A stretch of DNA of 64,000 nucleotides from Roseiarcus fermentans (lineage in GTDB: Bacteria > Pseudomonadota > Alphaproteobacteria > Rhizobiales > Beijerinckiaceae): positions 221,113 to 285,112 of the forward strand of contig NZ_QNRK01000002.1 of the NCBI RefSeq assembly GCF_003315135.1. Reading direction: 5' to 3'. How positions within the stretch are numbered: position 1 is the first letter of the stretch; each line of letters opens with the position of its first letter. Shown here one piece after another: positions 27,775-35,940 of the stretch. The position numbers and the translations under genes are program-made. Under the pieces are notes generated by a model. That model saw only the letters and a program-made list of their open reading frames with translations, was not told the origin of the DNA and made no database searches.

Positions 27775-27807
27775 GCAGGTAAGGGTGGGGAAAGCGAGCG
27801 AAGCCAT
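27757..27807 (-). CDS. 16-residue trpS leader peptide with tandem Trp codons
   Basis: The frame reads MASLAFPTLTCWWRSF and stops with TGA at 27759-27757. Two of sixteen residues are Trp, adjacent, and placed so that the 5' arm of the following hairpin encodes the last three residues. The upstream initiation signal is weak (AGGG close to the ATG), and a putative -10 box puts the transcript start near the ATG, so the leader may be leaderless. The 101 bp between its stop and trpS contain the alternative pairing partners. Such peptides act as sensors of charged tRNA-Trp. Confidence 0.75.
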   Translation of the reverse strand: MASLAFPTLTCWWRSF

Positions 27808-27814
27808 CGCCCTA

Positions 27815-27842
27815 TCTTTACATTGGCGGCCCGCGAAAGCAA
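27815..27842 (-). promoter_or_regulatory. Possible promoter of the trpS leader
   Basis: On the minus strand TTGCTT (27842-27837) and TAAAGA (27820-27815) are separated by 16 bp. The predicted start lies within a few bases of the leader ATG (27807). Matches to consensus are moderate, so this is tentative. Confidence 0.4.
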
Positions 27843-28373
27843 GGCGGCTTGCCACCGGCGGCTGAACAAGGACCATGGTCGTCGATCCATTTGGAATTGC
27901 GACGGAAGCGCCGCGGGCGTCGGTCCGAAGCGCCGCTCTCATCGCCGAGCCCACTGCGGCGCCGCCGGGCCGCGGTTGCCACGACCCTCGCCCTTGGACA
28001 CGTCATCGACCGGATCGAACTGCGTGCCCCCGCCTGTCGCTGACCGCGAACGGCGCCCTGGACGCCTCACTGACAACTGCCGATCCCGTCGCTGCGAGGG
28101 GCAACCCATGCCGCGCAGCGTCCTGCGGAGCGGATCGCCCCGCCTACGGTTCGCAACGCCGCCGCGGAGGACGGCGAGCGCGATCCGCAGCGCCGCGCCC
28201 CGTCGCCACGCCGAAAGCCGCAAGCAACCCGTCGAGGCGGACCGGCCGAACAATCAGCACTCGTCCCTCGATGCTGCCAACATCATGATATGGCACACAA
28301 TTTGCGGAACTCGCTCTTGCCGATCGGCGTTGACTGTGGCGCCATCGCTCCGTTCAACCTTTGGAGACACCGT
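27843..28373. other. Gap between divergent trpS leader and usg
   Basis: About 530 bp with no supported coding region on either strand. It must contain the usg promoter at its right side, where composition becomes AT-richer (around 28285-28370). The segment 28030-28250 is GC-rich and has no recognisable repeat or RNA. Confidence 0.5.
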
Positions 28374-28643
28374 ATGGTGAGCCTGGAGTTCCGCCGTCAG
28401 CTCGAAGGGTTCGGTCTGACGACCGCCAATATCCTCTACCGCCTGCCCGACCATCCCGGAATTCTGCAAACCTTCATCTGGCAGCAGCACGATCTGCATC
28501 CGCATTTCCCGGAGTTGAAGAAATTCCTCGACTTCTGGACGCGGGAGCTCGACGGACTGCTCCATTCCGTCACGGTTGCGCACGCCCGGCTCATCCGGCC
28601 GGCGGAGTTACGCTCCGTGGACGCGGAGTTCCGCCTGCACTGA
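28374..28643 (+). CDS. usg: Usg family protein
   Basis: An 89-residue protein matching the alphaproteobacterial Usg-like family from end to end: FRRQLEGFGLTTANILYRLPDHPGILQTFIWQ, HPHFPELKKFLDFWTRELDG, LHSVTVAHARLI and the ending DAEFRLH. The family name comes from genes near trp genes in some bacteria, but its function is unknown to me. GGAGAC lies 8 bp before the ATG; a longer in-frame start upstream is less likely. It is followed by a hairpin shared with the convergent HicA-like gene. Confidence 0.88.
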   Translation: MVSLEFRRQLEGFGLTTANILYRLPDHPGILQTFIWQQHDLHPHFPELKKFLDFWTRELDGLLHSVTVAHARLIRPAELRSVDAEFRLH

Positions 28644-28647
28644 CTTT

Positions 28648-28682
28648 GGGCGCCCGGACGCCCTGCGGGGCGGCGGGCGCCC
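28648..28682. terminator. Hairpin between convergent usg and the HicA-like gene
   Basis: GGGCGCCCG (28648-28656) pairs perfectly with CGGGCGCCC (28674-28682) across a 17-base loop that is itself GC-rich. It lies 4 bp after the usg stop and 14 bp before the other gene's stop, so it can serve both. No T-run is seen. Confidence 0.6.
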
Positions 28683-28696
28683 CGTTCGATCGAGAC

Positions 28697-28960
28697 TCAG
28701 GCGGGGAACGCCCCGACGGTCACGCCGCACGCCTCGAGAAATTTGCGCACCTCGATCACCTCGGCTCTCGACAGCGTGTGATTGGCGAGGTGTAGCGTCG
28801 TCTCCTTGCCGTGCAACTTGACCCCAACACGGTTCTTGGTGCGGACGTCCGTCTCGGCGCCGAGGCCATTGAACACCGCTGACACGTCTTTCATCTCGAG
28901 GTTGGCGTTGACCGGATGGGCGAAGATCGCATGCAGGATTTTGCGCTGGTGGTGGTTCAT
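28697..28960 (-). CDS. Small HicA-like protein of unknown function
   Basis: An 87-residue protein. The order beta (VSAVFNGLGAETDVRTKNRVGVKLHGKET), then TLHLANHTLSRAEVIEVRKFLEACG resembles the dsRNA-binding-like HicA (YcfA) fold, in which a strand-borne His and a final helix are typical. The N-terminal MNHHQRKILHAIFAHP helix is an extension. No HicB partner is adjacent, so it is probably not a classical toxin. A perfect Fnr/FixK-type palindrome lies about 75 bp upstream of its ATG. Fold assignment is moderate and function open. Confidence 0.7.
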   Translation of the reverse strand: MNHHQRKILHAIFAHPVNANLEMKDVSAVFNGLGAETDVRTKNRVGVKLHGKETTLHLANHTLSRAEVIEVRKFLEACGVTVGAFPA

Positions 28961-29027
28961 GGGGCCCGCTCCTTCGAAGGTCTTTCCGGAACGAAAGGTC
29001 AGTCTGCAGCCGAACGCCGCGGCTTTG

Positions 29028-29043
29028 TTTGACGGCCGTCAAA
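29028..29043. promoter_or_regulatory. Fnr/FixK-type palindrome
   Basis: TTTGACGGCCGTCAAA is a perfect 16-bp palindrome containing TTGAC-N4-GTCAA, the Crp/Fnr-family (FixK, Fnr, Dnr) binding pattern TTGA-N6-TCAA. It is centred 75 bp upstream of the HicA-like gene's ATG (minus strand) and about 250 bp upstream of the ABC exporter gene (plus strand). The former is the better target. Confidence 0.55.
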
Positions 29044-29284
29044 TCGTCGTCGCCGGGCGTCCCTTCGGCCGCGATCTCCGAACCGGCCTGCCGAGCCGTT
29101 GGCGGGATCGGCCGGATCGACAGAGCCGCGGCGAGTGTCCTTGGTCTCGTTTGTCTTGACCGAGGCGGCAATTTCCTGTTTGCGGGCGAGATGCTAAGAA
29201 CCCCGCGTTCGGCTGCGGAGAGGCGCCCGCCCGGTTTACTGGACGCCTCGTCAATCGCCCCGCGCCGGCGAAGGAGAACTCTTG

Positions 29285-31072
29285 GTGTTTTGGCGCGCGC
29301 TTCGCGATCGCATGGCTTCGTTTCTCGACGCCTCCTCCAACGCCACCGTGCGCCGGCTGCTGTCGGACCAGGGCGCCAAGCACTGGAAAGGCTACGCTTT
29401 CGCCTTCGCCATGATGGGCCTGATCGCCGCGACCACGTCGCTGTCGGCGTGGATCATCGGCAAGATCGTCGACAAGATTTTCGTCGCCCACAAGCTCGCG
29501 GCGGTCTGGGAGATCACCGCGGCCATTGTCGCGATTTACGTCGTCAAGGGGTTCGCCACCTACGGGCAGCAGGTTTCGCTGTCGCGGATCGCCAACAGCA
29601 TCGTCGCCGACGTCCAGACGCGCATCTTCGACAAGATGCTACGCATGAAGGTCTCCTATTACAGCCGGTCGCATTCGTCGGAATTCATCGCGCGGCAGGC
29701 GTTCATCGCCCAGTCGGCGAGCGGTGTCCTCAACCTTCTGATCACCACCTTCTCCCGCGACGCGCTGACCATCGTCGGCCTCGTGATCGTGATGGTGTCA
29801 CAGGACCCGCTCTTGTCGCTGCTCGCCTTGATGTTCGTGCCGATCGCCGCGGTCGGCGTGCGCCAGATCGGCCAGCGCGTGCGCAAGATCATGGCGACCG
29901 AGTTCCAGGGCGCGATGCAGATGATGGAGTCGCTGCAGGAGACGGCGCAGGGCGTGCGCATCGTCAAGGCGTTCACCCTCGAAGACTTCATGCGCCAGCG
30001 CCAGGGCGCCGCGATCCGGGGCTTCCAAACGGCGGCCAACAAGCTCGCCTCAGTCAGCTCGCGCACGAGCCCGATCATGGAGAGCCTCGGCGGCTTCGCC
30101 ATCGCCGCCGTCGTGCTCTACAGCGGCTACACCGTCATTCTGCGCGGCAACCAGCCCGGCAGCCTGTTCTCGTTCATCACCTCGGTCATCATGCTGTACG
30201 AGCCGATGAAGCGGGTCGCGCGCTTCCACGTCGATCTGTCCTCCTCGCTGTTCGGCGTCAGCATGCTGTACGACTTTCTCGACGCGCCCGAATTCGAGGA
30301 GGATCCGCCAGGCGCGGACGACCTCGTGGTCACGGCCGGCCGGATCGAGTTCCGCGACGTGGTTTTCGGCTATCGTCCGGAAGAGCGGGTTCTCCATTCC
30401 GTCAGCCTCGTCGCCGAAGCGGGCAAGACGACGGCGCTCGTTGGACGCTCTGGCGGCGGCAAATCGACGGTGATGAGCCTCATCTTGCGGCTCTACGACG
30501 TCGAATCCGGCCAGATCCTGTGCGACGGCGTCGACATCGCGACGGTGACGCGCGACTCGGTGCGCCGGCAGATCGGTTATGTCGCGCAGGAGAACTTCCT
30601 GTTCAAGGGCTCGGTGCGGGACAACATCGCCATGGGACGGCCGGGGGCGAGCGACGAGGAGATCGTCGCCGCCGCCAAGGCCGCCTACGCCCACGATTTC
30701 ATCATGGATTTCGAGCGCGGCTACGACACGCCCTGCGGCGAGCACGGGATGCAACTGTCAGGCGGCCAGCGCCAGCGCATCGCGATCGCCCGCGCCTTCC
30801 TCAAGGACGCCCCGATCATCCTGCTCGACGAAGCGACCTCGGCGCTCGATTCCGAATCCGAGCAGGCGATCCAGAAGGCGCTGCAAACCTTGTGCGAGGG
30901 CCGCACCACCCTGGTCATCGCGCACCGCTTGTCGACAGTCGCCCAGGCCGACGAGATTTGCGTCATCGACCACGGCCAGATCGTCGAGCGGGGCCGTCAC
31001 CGCGAATTGCTGGCCAAGGGCCATACCTACAGTCTGATTGCGCGGACCCAATTTCCGAGGGACGCAGCGTAA
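29285..31072 (+). CDS. MsbA-like ABC exporter (fused membrane and ATPase domains)
   Basis: A homodimeric-type exporter of about 595 residues: six membrane helices in residues 20-325, then an ABC ATPase with Walker A GRSGGGKST, Q-loop YVAQENFLF, signature LSGGQRQRIAIARAF, Walker B IILLDEATSALD and H-loop VIAHRLST. It resembles the MsbA/lipid-A-core flippase group, but substrate cannot be told. AAGGAG at 29271-29276 sits 8 bp before GTG 29285; TTG 29282 is an alternative start. It precedes the polysaccharide gene block, so export of a glycolipid is plausible. The 295 bp after it hold no gene. Confidence 0.88.
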   Translation: MFWRALRDRMASFLDASSNATVRRLLSDQGAKHWKGYAFAFAMMGLIAATTSLSAWIIGKIVDKIFVAHKLAAVWEITAAIVAIYVVKGFATYGQQVSLSRIANSIVADVQTRIFDKMLRMKVSYYSRSHSSEFIARQAFIAQSASGVLNLLITTFSRDALTIVGLVIVMVSQDPLLSLLALMFVPIAAVGVRQIGQRVRKIMATEFQGAMQMMESLQETAQGVRIVKAFTLEDFMRQRQGAAIRGFQTAANKLASVSSRTSPIMESLGGFAIAAVVLYSGYTVILRGNQPGSLFSFITSVIMLYEPMKRVARFHVDLSSSLFGVSMLYDFLDAPEFEEDPPGADDLVVTAGRIEFRDVVFGYRPEERVLHSVSLVAEAGKTTALVGRSGGGKSTVMSLILRLYDVESGQILCDGVDIATVTRDSVRRQIGYVAQENFLFKGSVRDNIAMGRPGASDEEIVAAAKAAYAHDFIMDFERGYDTPCGEHGMQLSGGQRQRIAIARAFLKDAPIILLDEATSALDSESEQAIQKALQTLCEGRTTLVIAHRLSTVAQADEICVIDHGQIVERGRHRELLAKGHTYSLIARTQFPRDAA

Positions 31073-31367
31073 AAAGAGCAGTGAGACCGCGCTCCGGAAT
31101 GCGGATTCGGGCCACGAACGCTCAGCCATTGAGGAGCGCCCAAGTGGCCCAAATGAAAGGGTGATGTTACGGATCAACGGCGCACGGACGGTGTCCTTCG
31201 CCGGGTTAGTAGCGCGGTGTGAGCGTAGCCCACGTAGATCGTGGCTCTTGGGTCGCCTGAACCAGCCCCCGCACCTTAAGCGTGGACAGACAGCCGAAGT
31301 TCAATTACGGACTGGCCACAACAAAGGTGCATTTGCCGGAGAGAGTCCATTGGGCGAGATCTATAAG

Positions 31368-34300
31368 ATGCAGAAGGCCGACGAGAAGCTCCGCTTCACT
31401 GGCGAGCGCGTGACTTTCGACACAGAGGGTCAGGCTGTCTATGAGCATCTTCATCGGTACTTTTTCGCGCGTGAGATTTGTCGTGGCCTCGACGTCCTTG
31501 ATGTCGCTTCTGGAGAGGGTTACGGAGGAGCCTATCTCGCTCAAACCGCCCGCTCGGTCGTAGGCGTCGACATCTCCGCGGAATCCGTTACGCACGCGGA
31601 CGAGTGCTACGCGACCTCCAATCTCCGCTATGAGGTTGGAAATGCGACGAGCCTTAATTTTGCGGACGCGTCGTTCGATGCGGTCGTCTCGTTCGAGACG
31701 ATTGAGCACCTCGACGATCAAAAGGCATTCCTGAAGGAAATTCGCCGAGTCCTCCGTCCGAAGGGCCTGCTAATTGTCAGTTCGCCGAACAGAGACTTGT
31801 ACTCGCCCGTCGATACGCCGCCAAATCCTTTCCACGTCCGCGAACTGACGCGCGATGAACTTCTCGCTGCGCTCGGCGCCGAGTTCCGCTTCTGCATGAC
31901 CTTCGCTCAGCGGCCCCTGACGGGAACGCTTCTCATCGCTGAGAGTGGGACCGAGAAGGACCACGTCGCCCACTTTAGAACGTTCGAAAGGCGCGGCCAA
32001 GCTCACTTCGAGTCATCGGAGGGTCTGGCGCGGCCTCTTTACTTTCTCGTTGTCGCATCAAACAGTAGCCAGGTGCCGCTGTTCAGCAGCGTGTACATCG
32101 AAACCGGAGACGTCGACGCCTCAATCCGGTATCGAGGGATCGTCGACGAACTGCGGAGCACGAGCAACGCCGCGGTGCAGCAGGCCCGAGAGGCGGCAGC
32201 GAATTCGGAGGCCGAGGCGGAGCGGTTACGAGGCAGACTCGCGAGCGCGATCGAACTTGGAAGAAAGTCGGAGCAAAACGCTGCCCAAAACGCGTGGCTG
32301 CATACGCAGATTAGGCTGCTCAGCGACGAGCGCGACAATGTCGCCCGAGAGCTTTCGAAGGCATATCGCCGACCTTGGCGACCGGCAAAGTATTTGATTT
32401 ACCACTACGTTCTGCGCGCGCTCAGCGCCGCAAGCGGCCCGTTTTCGCGAGAGATGGCGGCGCGGCTCAAACGATCCGCGCAGAAGCGAAGCCCCACGCG
32501 GTTCGACAGGAGCGGCCCTGGAGAAGTCGATGTGTCCGCGCCTGTGGGCCCGCTGCCCGTGATGCCGATCGTACGCGGCGGCAGGATCCTCACGCAGGAC
32601 GATGCGCGGCTGATCACTCGCGCGGACGTAGATGAAGTCAGTTTGCCCACGCACGAAACACCGCTCGTTTCGGTCATAATCCCGAGCTACGGCAAGGCAT
32701 GGCTGACCTTGCAGTGCCTTCGGTCGATCGCCGACAATCCGCCGTCGACATCTTTTGAAGTCATTGTCGTCGACGATGCTTCGGGAGATCCCGACATCGA
32801 ACTGCTGCGCTTGGTCAAAGGGCTCCGGCTCGAAATCAATACGAGCAACCTCGGCTTTCTGAGGTCCTGCAACCGCGCCGCCGAGGAGGCCAGAGGCGAC
32901 TACCTCTTCCTCTTGAACAACGACACTCTCGTGTGTACTGACTGGCTAGAACCCCTGCTGGCCGTTTTCCAAGCATTTCCCGATGCCGGGCTCGCCGGCT
33001 CCAAGCTGCTCTTTCCCGACGGGTCTCTTCAGGAAGCAGGCGGGATCGTCTGGAACGACGGCTCTGCGTGGAACTACGGGCGCTCGGACGACCCGGCGAA
33101 GCCTGAATACAACTACGTTCGGCAGGCGGATTACATTTCCGGTTGCGCGATTCTGGTGCCCCGGCCGCTTTGGCGCGAACTCCACGGATTCGACGAACAT
33201 TTCGTCCCTGGGTATTGCGAGGACACCGATCTGGCGTTCCGCATCCGGGCGGCCGGCAAGACCGTGTACTACTGCCCCTTCTCGGTTGTCGTGCATCTGG
33301 AGGGCGCGTCGCACGGGAGGGACCTCACGTCCGGAATCAAGGCCTATCAAGTCGTCAATACGAAGAAGTTGTTCGAACGGTGGCGAGAAACGCTGACGGC
33401 GGAACACTGGCCCAATGGCTCGCACATCATGCGCGCCCGAGATCGGAGCCGGAACCGGAAGATCGCGCTGATCGTCGACCATTACGTCCCCGAACCGGAC
33501 CAGGACGCCGGATCGCGCGCGATGATGGCGGTGATCCGAGCGCTGCTGGATTGGGGTTATGTCTTGAAATTCTGGCCTGACAATCTGAACTACAGCGCCG
33601 AATACACGCCGCTCCTCCAAGGCCTCGGCATCGAGACGCTGTACGGACACTACCGGTCGTTCGGCGACTGGATTCGGGAGAACGGCGAAGAGATTGCGCT
33701 CGCCGTCCTCAGTCGGCCAGATGTGGCCGCACGTTATGTTCCCGAGCTGCGTGCTCATTCCGACGCGACAATTGCATACTACGGTCACGACCTGCATTTC
33801 AGACGATTGGGCATGGAAGCAGAAGCGAAAGGCGATTCCGAACTCGCCGCCAAAGCCGCCGATATGGAGGCGCTGGAACGCTCGATCTGGCGCGCGGCCG
33901 ACATCGTTATCTACCTGTCCGAGGAGGAGGCTGCGGTCGCGCATCAGGAAAACGCTCGGGCGGCGGCAATCGTCCCCTACGCCTACGATGATTTCGCCAA
34001 TGCGCGCGTCCCACCGCAGGACCGCGAGATCATCTTCGTCGCCGGGTTCGGCCATACGCCGAACGCCGACGCCGCCGTATGGCTCGTCAATGAGATATTG
34101 CCGAAGATTGTCGATAAGGTTCCCGATGCGCGGCTGGCGATTGTCGGGTCCAATCCGACCGAGGCCGTGCGGGCGCTGGCGAGCGACCGTGTCGAGGTTA
34201 CAGGGCAGGTGAGCGAGGAGGAGCTCCGCGCCCGCTACGCCAGCGCGCGCCTTGCGCTGGTGCCTCTGTGTACGGGCGCCGGTGTCAAGTCCAAGGTGGT

Positions 34301-34547
34301 CGAGGCGCTCCGTGAAGGCTTGCCCCTCGTGACGACCAGCGTCGGGGTGCAAGGGCTGCCGGGCGTTGAGCATATCGTCGTCGTGGCAGATGACGCTCAG
34401 CGCTTGGCCGACGCAGGAGTGGAGTTGCTTCGCGACAATTCGCTTTGGGCGCAAGTGTCTCGCCAGCAGATTGAGTATGCTCGCGAAAACTTCTCTCTTG
34501 ACGCTTTTAGTCGTTCTCTCGAAAAAGCGCTTGGCAGATCGATATAA
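31368..34547 (+). CDS. Trifunctional methyltransferase / GT2 / GT4 glycosyltransferase
   Basis: A 1059-residue cytosolic protein in four parts. Residues about 1-230 are a class I SAM methyltransferase (VLDVASGEGYGGAYLA, FDAVVSFETIEHLDD, LRPKGLLIVSSPN). About 265-345 is an Ala/Glu/Arg-rich likely coiled coil. About 430-690 is a GT2 domain (VSVIIPSYGKAWLTLQCL, VVDDASGDPD, LLNNDTLV, EDTDLAFRIRAAG). About 710-1059 is a GT4-like domain (IALIVDHYVPEPDQDAGSR, GFGHTPNADAAVWLVNEILP, CTGAGVKSKVVEALREGLPLVTT). The order fits assembly and methyl capping of a surface glycan chain. Start ATG 31368 matches the beginning of the methyltransferase fold; upstream in-frame sequence is not protein-like. Confidence 0.85.
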   Translation: MQKADEKLRFTGERVTFDTEGQAVYEHLHRYFFAREICRGLDVLDVASGEGYGGAYLAQTARSVVGVDISAESVTHADECYATSNLRYEVGNATSLNFADASFDAVVSFETIEHLDDQKAFLKEIRRVLRPKGLLIVSSPNRDLYSPVDTPPNPFHVRELTRDELLAALGAEFRFCMTFAQRPLTGTLLIAESGTEKDHVAHFRTFERRGQAHFESSEGLARPLYFLVVASNSSQVPLFSSVYIETGDVDASIRYRGIVDELRSTSNAAVQQAREAAANSEAEAERLRGRLASAIELGRKSEQNAAQNAWLHTQIRLLSDERDNVARELSKAYRRPWRPAKYLIYHYVLRALSAASGPFSREMAARLKRSAQKRSPTRFDRSGPGEVDVSAPVGPLPVMPIVRGGRILTQDDARLITRADVDEVSLPTHETPLVSVIIPSYGKAWLTLQCLRSIADNPPSTSFEVIVVDDASGDPDIELLRLVKGLRLEINTSNLGFLRSCNRAAEEARGDYLFLLNNDTLVCTDWLEPLLAVFQAFPDAGLAGSKLLFPDGSLQEAGGIVWNDGSAWNYGRSDDPAKPEYNYVRQADYISGCAILVPRPLWRELHGFDEHFVPGYCEDTDLAFRIRAAGKTVYYCPFSVVVHLEGASHGRDLTSGIKAYQVVNTKKLFERWRETLTAEHWPNGSHIMRARDRSRNRKIALIVDHYVPEPDQDAGSRAMMAVIRALLDWGYVLKFWPDNLNYSAEYTPLLQGLGIETLYGHYRSFGDWIRENGEEIALAVLSRPDVAARYVPELRAHSDATIAYYGHDLHFRRLGMEAEAKGDSELAAKAADMEALERSIWRAADIVIYLSEEEAAVAHQENARAAAIVPYAYDDFANARVPPQDREIIFVAGFGHTPNADAAVWLVNEILPKIVDKVPDARLAIVGSNPTEAVRALASDRVEVTGQVSEEELRARYASARLALVPLCTGAGVKSKVVEALREGLPLVTTSVGVQGLPGVEHIVVVADDAQRLADAGVELLRDNSLWAQVSRQQIEYARENFSLDAFSRSLEKALGRSI

Positions 34548-34834
34548 AGGTTTTCATCACACGTGCTGCTACAAACTTGGCATAAGTCGCGCCACAAGAA
34601 AAGAGAAAGCTCAAACACAGATTTAAGACTTGCTGCCGGCTATACATAATACGACGCCGCTGGTGCTCTTTAGAGTCTGGGCTGGAGAGTCTAGGCTAGC
34701 GGTCCTTGATTCTCGGCCGGCATTTCTCCGCTAAAGGCGGACAAAGAGCAAGTGAAGATGTCCTATCCCGTGTATCGTTGGGAGTCGAAAGAAAGCGAAC
34801 AGATCGAGTCGGCCCCAACGAAGGTCACCATTCC

Positions 34835-35875
34835 TTATGCGTAATATTTCACCCATTCAGGGTCTTTAAGACGAACAGCTGTCGATGCTCTACGATTACG
34901 GTAAAATTTCTCTGGCCAACCTTCTTCCGCACTTTTCGTGAAATAAGCCAACATCAGGGTGGGCCTGATGCATCCTGCATCCAAGAGTATATCATTCAAA
35001 CGGCTCAGAAATTTTATCCACTCGACGTCTTCTGACTTGCTCACGTCGTAGGCGCGCCCATAGCCGCGATCAACGATCAGGTCGACGAAGCCGCCACAGC
35101 CAAGAAACTTGTACGGGTGGAAGCGCTCAAGTATGAGCGGGAGTACGTCCTGTGCGCGAATCCCCTCGAAGCCGTCGCTGGAGCAATCGTGGTCTGTGAA
35201 CGTGTCATCGAGGCGCTTGAGTTGGGCGTGCCATTTTTCGCTATCGCTAAGCATAGGCCAAAACGCTTTGATGATGGCGGCGGTCTCGGGCCAGCGCATA
35301 TGACCATTCCGGCCAATCATGTCGTTTGTTGCAAATATCCCCCGATCCCTAAGATGAGATTTCAAATAATCAAATATTTTCTCAAGCTCAACAATATGGT
35401 GCAAAGAATGGTTGGCCATGATCATGTCGAACCTGCGATCCGGCAGACTCAAATTCAAATCGACTTCGATTGTTTCAATATATTTGCCGAGGTTCTTTAA
35501 GTCTGCTTTTTTACGCAAGCGATCTAAGAGTATCGGAGACAAATCAGCGCATGTCATAACAAATTTACTTTCGCCTTTGCTGAGTAGATATTCTACTATA
35601 TCAAGTTCCACGCCCCCGTCTCCGCACCCTATGCTCAGAATCCTACCCGTATTGTTCATTAATCTACTAATAAATGCCGTATTCTTCTTTGTTTCCAGGT
35701 ACGCCTTGGCGTAGAATTCAGGGATAGTCGTAACCCCGAAAACCTCAACCAGCCCGGGATTGATGAAGCCGTGCGACCATATGTGAAACGCTTCTGGGAG
35801 GTCGTGGATGTTGTCACAATTGGCGTACTGTTCGATTTGTTGCTTCACGCGATCTTCGTACGACACCGAGCTCAT
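34835..35875 (-). CDS. SAM-dependent methyltransferase
   Basis: A 346-residue class I methyltransferase. The SAM-binding motif I is RILSIGCGDGGVELDIVEYL (about 77-96), followed by FVMTCADLSP (motif II), the DLNLSLPDRRFDMIMANHSLHHI region (motifs III-IV) and LRDRGIFATNDMIGRNGHMRWPETA. Substrate is unknown; neighbours suggest a sugar or glycan. The gene is markedly richer in A+T than those on either side and uses more AT-ending codons, a sign of recent acquisition. The 287 bp on its right (34548-34834) hold no gene that I can support. Confidence 0.82.
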   Translation of the reverse strand: MSSVSYEDRVKQQIEQYANCDNIHDLPEAFHIWSHGFINPGLVEVFGVTTIPEFYAKAYLETKKNTAFISRLMNNTGRILSIGCGDGGVELDIVEYLLSKGESKFVMTCADLSPILLDRLRKKADLKNLGKYIETIEVDLNLSLPDRRFDMIMANHSLHHIVELEKIFDYLKSHLRDRGIFATNDMIGRNGHMRWPETAAIIKAFWPMLSDSEKWHAQLKRLDDTFTDHDCSSDGFEGIRAQDVLPLILERFHPYKFLGCGGFVDLIVDRGYGRAYDVSKSEDVEWIKFLSRLNDILLDAGCIRPTLMLAYFTKSAEEGWPEKFYRNRRASTAVRLKDPEWVKYYA

Positions 35876-35940
35876 TGACTTTTCCCTTCTGCTGTGACGG
35901 CCGTTTCAGGATAGCAAGCCGATCGAGCGGCAGACGCGCG

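Noticed and set aside
27656-27842. T-box riboswitch upstream of trpS
   Set aside because: No T-box antiterminator motif or specifier loop is visible, and the leader peptide with Trp codons explains the pairing better. T-boxes are also rare outside Gram-positive bacteria.
28030-28250. Possible small RNA or repeat in the GC-rich part of the trpS-usg gap
   Set aside because: No stable terminator, promoter or repeated unit could be identified by eye.
28697-28960. HicAB toxin-antitoxin module
   Set aside because: No hicB gene precedes or follows; the neighbours are usg (convergent) and an ABC exporter (divergent). Only the HicA-like fold is claimed.
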